Origin: Bradyrhizobium sp. SK17
GTDB lineage: Bacteria > Pseudomonadota > Alphaproteobacteria > Rhizobiales > Xanthobacteraceae
Reading direction: 5' to 3'
Length of the DNA stretch: 64,000 nucleotides
NCBI RefSeq assembly: GCF_002831585.1
Contig: NZ_CP025113.1
Coordinates: 7,145,001 to 7,209,000, forward strand
Below the pieces are notes generated by a model. It saw only the letters and a program-made list of their open reading frames with translations. It was not told the origin of the DNA and did no database searches. This document shows, in pieces, positions 61,836 through 64,000 of this stretch; positions within the stretch are counted from its first letter, which is position 1, and each line of letters opens with the position of its first letter. The position numbers were made by a program, and so were the translations under genes.

Positions 61836-63116
61836 ATGCACGGCGTGATGGGCAAGCCGCCCGACGCGGCACAAGACAACAACATCGCGACATCGAAGGT
61901 CATGCTGCTGATGCTCGTCGTGATGACGGGCGTCGCGCCGATCTCGCTCTACATGCTGGTTCCGGCACTGCCGGTCTTGGCGACTGATTTCGGCCGCGAC
62001 ATCTCGATCGCGCAGATGACCGTGTCGCTCTACATGGTCGGCATCGCGCTGTCGCAACTCATCATGGGCCCGCTGTCCGACAAGTTCGGCCGCCGGCCGG
62101 TGCTGCTCGCGGGCCTCGGCCTGATGGTCGTGGCGGGCATCGGTTCGGTGTTCGCCGAGACCCTGCCGCAGCTGATCGCGGCGCGCTTCTTCCAGGCGCT
62201 CGGCGGCGCCAGCGGCATGGTGATCAGCCGCGCCATCATCCGCGATCTCTACCCGCGCGAACGGGTCGGCGCGATGATCAGCCTGGTCGTGGCTGCGCTG
62301 ATGATCGCGCAGATGGTGAGCCCGCTGACCGGCGGCCTGTTGGAGACCGCATTCGGCTGGCGCGCGATCCTCTATCTCATCACCGCGGCGTCGCTGACCG
62401 TCACCATCTTCATCGCGCTGGCGCTGCCCGAGACGCGGCGCGACCGCGCCGACAGCTCCAGCTTTCGCGGCGACCTCGGCAGACTGCTGCGGAGCCGCGC
62501 CTTCGTCGGCTATCTGCTGTGCCAGGTGCTGGCGTCACAGATCATCTTCGCCTTCGCCGGCGGCGGCCCCTATATCGTGGTGACCCAGATGGGCCGCAGC
62601 AGCGCCGAGTATGGCGCGTGGTTCGCGATGACCGGGTTCGGCTATTTCATCGGCAACCTGCTCTGCGTGCGCTTCTCGCCGCGGCACTCCCTCGAGAAGC
62701 TGATCTGGTTCGGTCTCGCGCTACAGGTCGGCGGCAGCCTGCTGAACCTGGTCTGGAGTTTCGCCGGGCTGAACCAGGCACCGCTCTGGCTGTTCGGCAC
62801 CCAGATGATCGTGATGGTCGCCAATGCCTTCGTGATGGCCAATTCCGCCGCCGGCGCCATCAGCATCCGCCCCGAGGCCGCGGGCACCGCCTCCGGTGCC
62901 ATGGGCTTCCTGCAACAGGGCATCGGCTCGCTGATCTCGCAGTTCGGCGCCTATCTCGGCGGCCACTCCACCACCACGCTGCCGCTGACCGCAGCGATCT
63001 TCGCGATCTCGATCGCCTGCGCCTGCACCATGATCTTCGTCGTGCCGCGGCGCAATGTTGTGGTCAGCGAAGCGCTGATCGCACAGGCTGAGGAGGATGA
63101 GCAGGGGATGATGTGA
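61836..63116 (+). CDS. Bcr/CflA family multidrug efflux MFS transporter
   Basis: 426 residues with 12 membrane segments. Bcr/CflA features: DISIAQMTVSLYMVGIALSQLIMGPLSDKFGRRPVLL, the A-motif DKFGRRPV (written as short pieces), and RFFQALGGASGMVISRAIIRDLY, the family's conserved segment (residues about 115-140). Exports drugs such as bicyclomycin or chloramphenicol in homologues. ATG 61836 or 61848 could be the start. Flanked on both sides by the 101-bp repeats. Confidence 0.92.
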   Translation: MHGVMGKPPDAAQDNNIATSKVMLLMLVVMTGVAPISLYMLVPALPVLATDFGRDISIAQMTVSLYMVGIALSQLIMGPLSDKFGRRPVLLAGLGLMVVAGIGSVFAETLPQLIAARFFQALGGASGMVISRAIIRDLYPRERVGAMISLVVAALMIAQMVSPLTGGLLETAFGWRAILYLITAASLTVTIFIALALPETRRDRADSSSFRGDLGRLLRSRAFVGYLLCQVLASQIIFAFAGGGPYIVVTQMGRSSAEYGAWFAMTGFGYFIGNLLCVRFSPRHSLEKLIWFGLALQVGGSLLNLVWSFAGLNQAPLWLFGTQMIVMVANAFVMANSAAGAISIRPEAAGTASGAMGFLQQGIGSLISQFGAYLGGHSTTTLPLTAAIFAISIACACTMIFVVPRRNVVVSEALIAQAEEDEQGMM

Positions 63117-63134
63117 GGCGCGCGCCTTCAACTC

Positions 63135-63235
63135 GTCATCCCCCGCGAAAGCGGGGGATCCAGTACGCCGCGGCCTATCGGGTGAACCACTGCGGCCTCT
63201 GGAATACTGGGTCCCCCGCTTTCGCGGAGGACGAC
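63135..63235. repeat. 101-bp palindromic repeat (BIME-like), copy 2
   Basis: Same element as at 61586-61686, in direct orientation, with three substitutions. It lies between the Bcr/CflA gene and ligA (convergent), where its two hairpins could act as a bidirectional terminator. Confidence 0.9.
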
Positions 63236-63261
63236 AGCGGTAAGCGCGGCGGCGCTGCGCC

Positions 63262-64000
<739 letters not shown>

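Overview
The window looks like a chromosomal segment of a Bradyrhizobium-type alphaproteobacterium (Rhizobiales). The signs are high GC with strong GC3 bias, a circularly permuted two-piece tmRNA with an ANDNF-type tag, the alphaproteobacterial form of SspB, a DUF4169/ribbon-helix-helix gene pair, a LivM-LivG fusion, a fused TRAP DctQM, and REP-like palindromic elements between genes. I see no IS element, phage block, tRNA, rRNA or CRISPR array. Most of it is ordinary core and accessory chromosome.

Layout. 1-861: a chromate transporter gene broken by several frameshifts. 936-1931: permuted ssrA (tmRNA) followed by sspB, whose product delivers ssrA-tagged proteins to ClpXP. 2114-4708: fumC, a DUF4169/RHH pair, and a VOC protein whose start lies in four 17-bp tandem repeats. 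4775-8494: a large AsmA-family protein. 8707-10706: a cytochrome P450 with an N-terminal frameshift, divergent from a TetR regulator across a 36-bp inverted repeat. 10773-16726: a minus-strand operon of Liv-type ABC transporter genes (binding protein, permease, fused permease-ATPase, ATPase) plus an MFS gene. 16960-20058: an autotransporter with a PAP2 acid-phosphatase passenger. 20227-25006: a TRAP transporter with a 2-hydroxyacid dehydrogenase, divergent from a FadR-type regulator with a perfect palindrome between them. 25122-27527: a cupin and a sensor adenylate cyclase.

27714-34742 is the most interesting part. It holds a CcdA-like thiol transporter, a DoxX membrane protein, a secreted thioredoxin-fold (CHWC) DUF255 protein, two tandem six-cysteine precursor peptides with CKG repeats, a DUF692/MNIO (MbnB-like) iron oxidase, a DUF2063 partner and a probable zinc-metallopeptidase lipoprotein. 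This is a bufferin-type RiPP metallophore locus with an unusual set of envelope thiol-redox neighbours. A GTAACC-N16-CGTA element, resembling the promoter of Caulobacter's metal-responsive ECF sigma F, lies upstream of the first precursor.

34848-47271: a SulP transporter, an FAD-linked D-2-hydroxyacid oxidase, a thioesterase, a small DUF1328 protein, UvrD/PcrA, a Cys-rich/OmpA-like pair, a HicAB toxin-antitoxin pair, a type-2 ABC exporter and an L,D-transpeptidase. 47284-53158: a degenerate M28 peptidase, an alpha/beta hydrolase, a DUF308 protein divergent from a TetR regulator over a perfect 34-bp palindrome, and an AT-richer two-gene unit (secreted protein plus M23 peptidase). 53325-64000: a membrane-spermidine-synthase fusion, a phytoene-desaturase-like oxidoreductase, a solitary Flp pilin too short for usual ORF cut-offs, prmA with a YkgJ-like gene, aminopeptidase P, a Bcr/CflA exporter flanked by two 101-bp palindromic repeats, and the 3' end of ligA running off the window.
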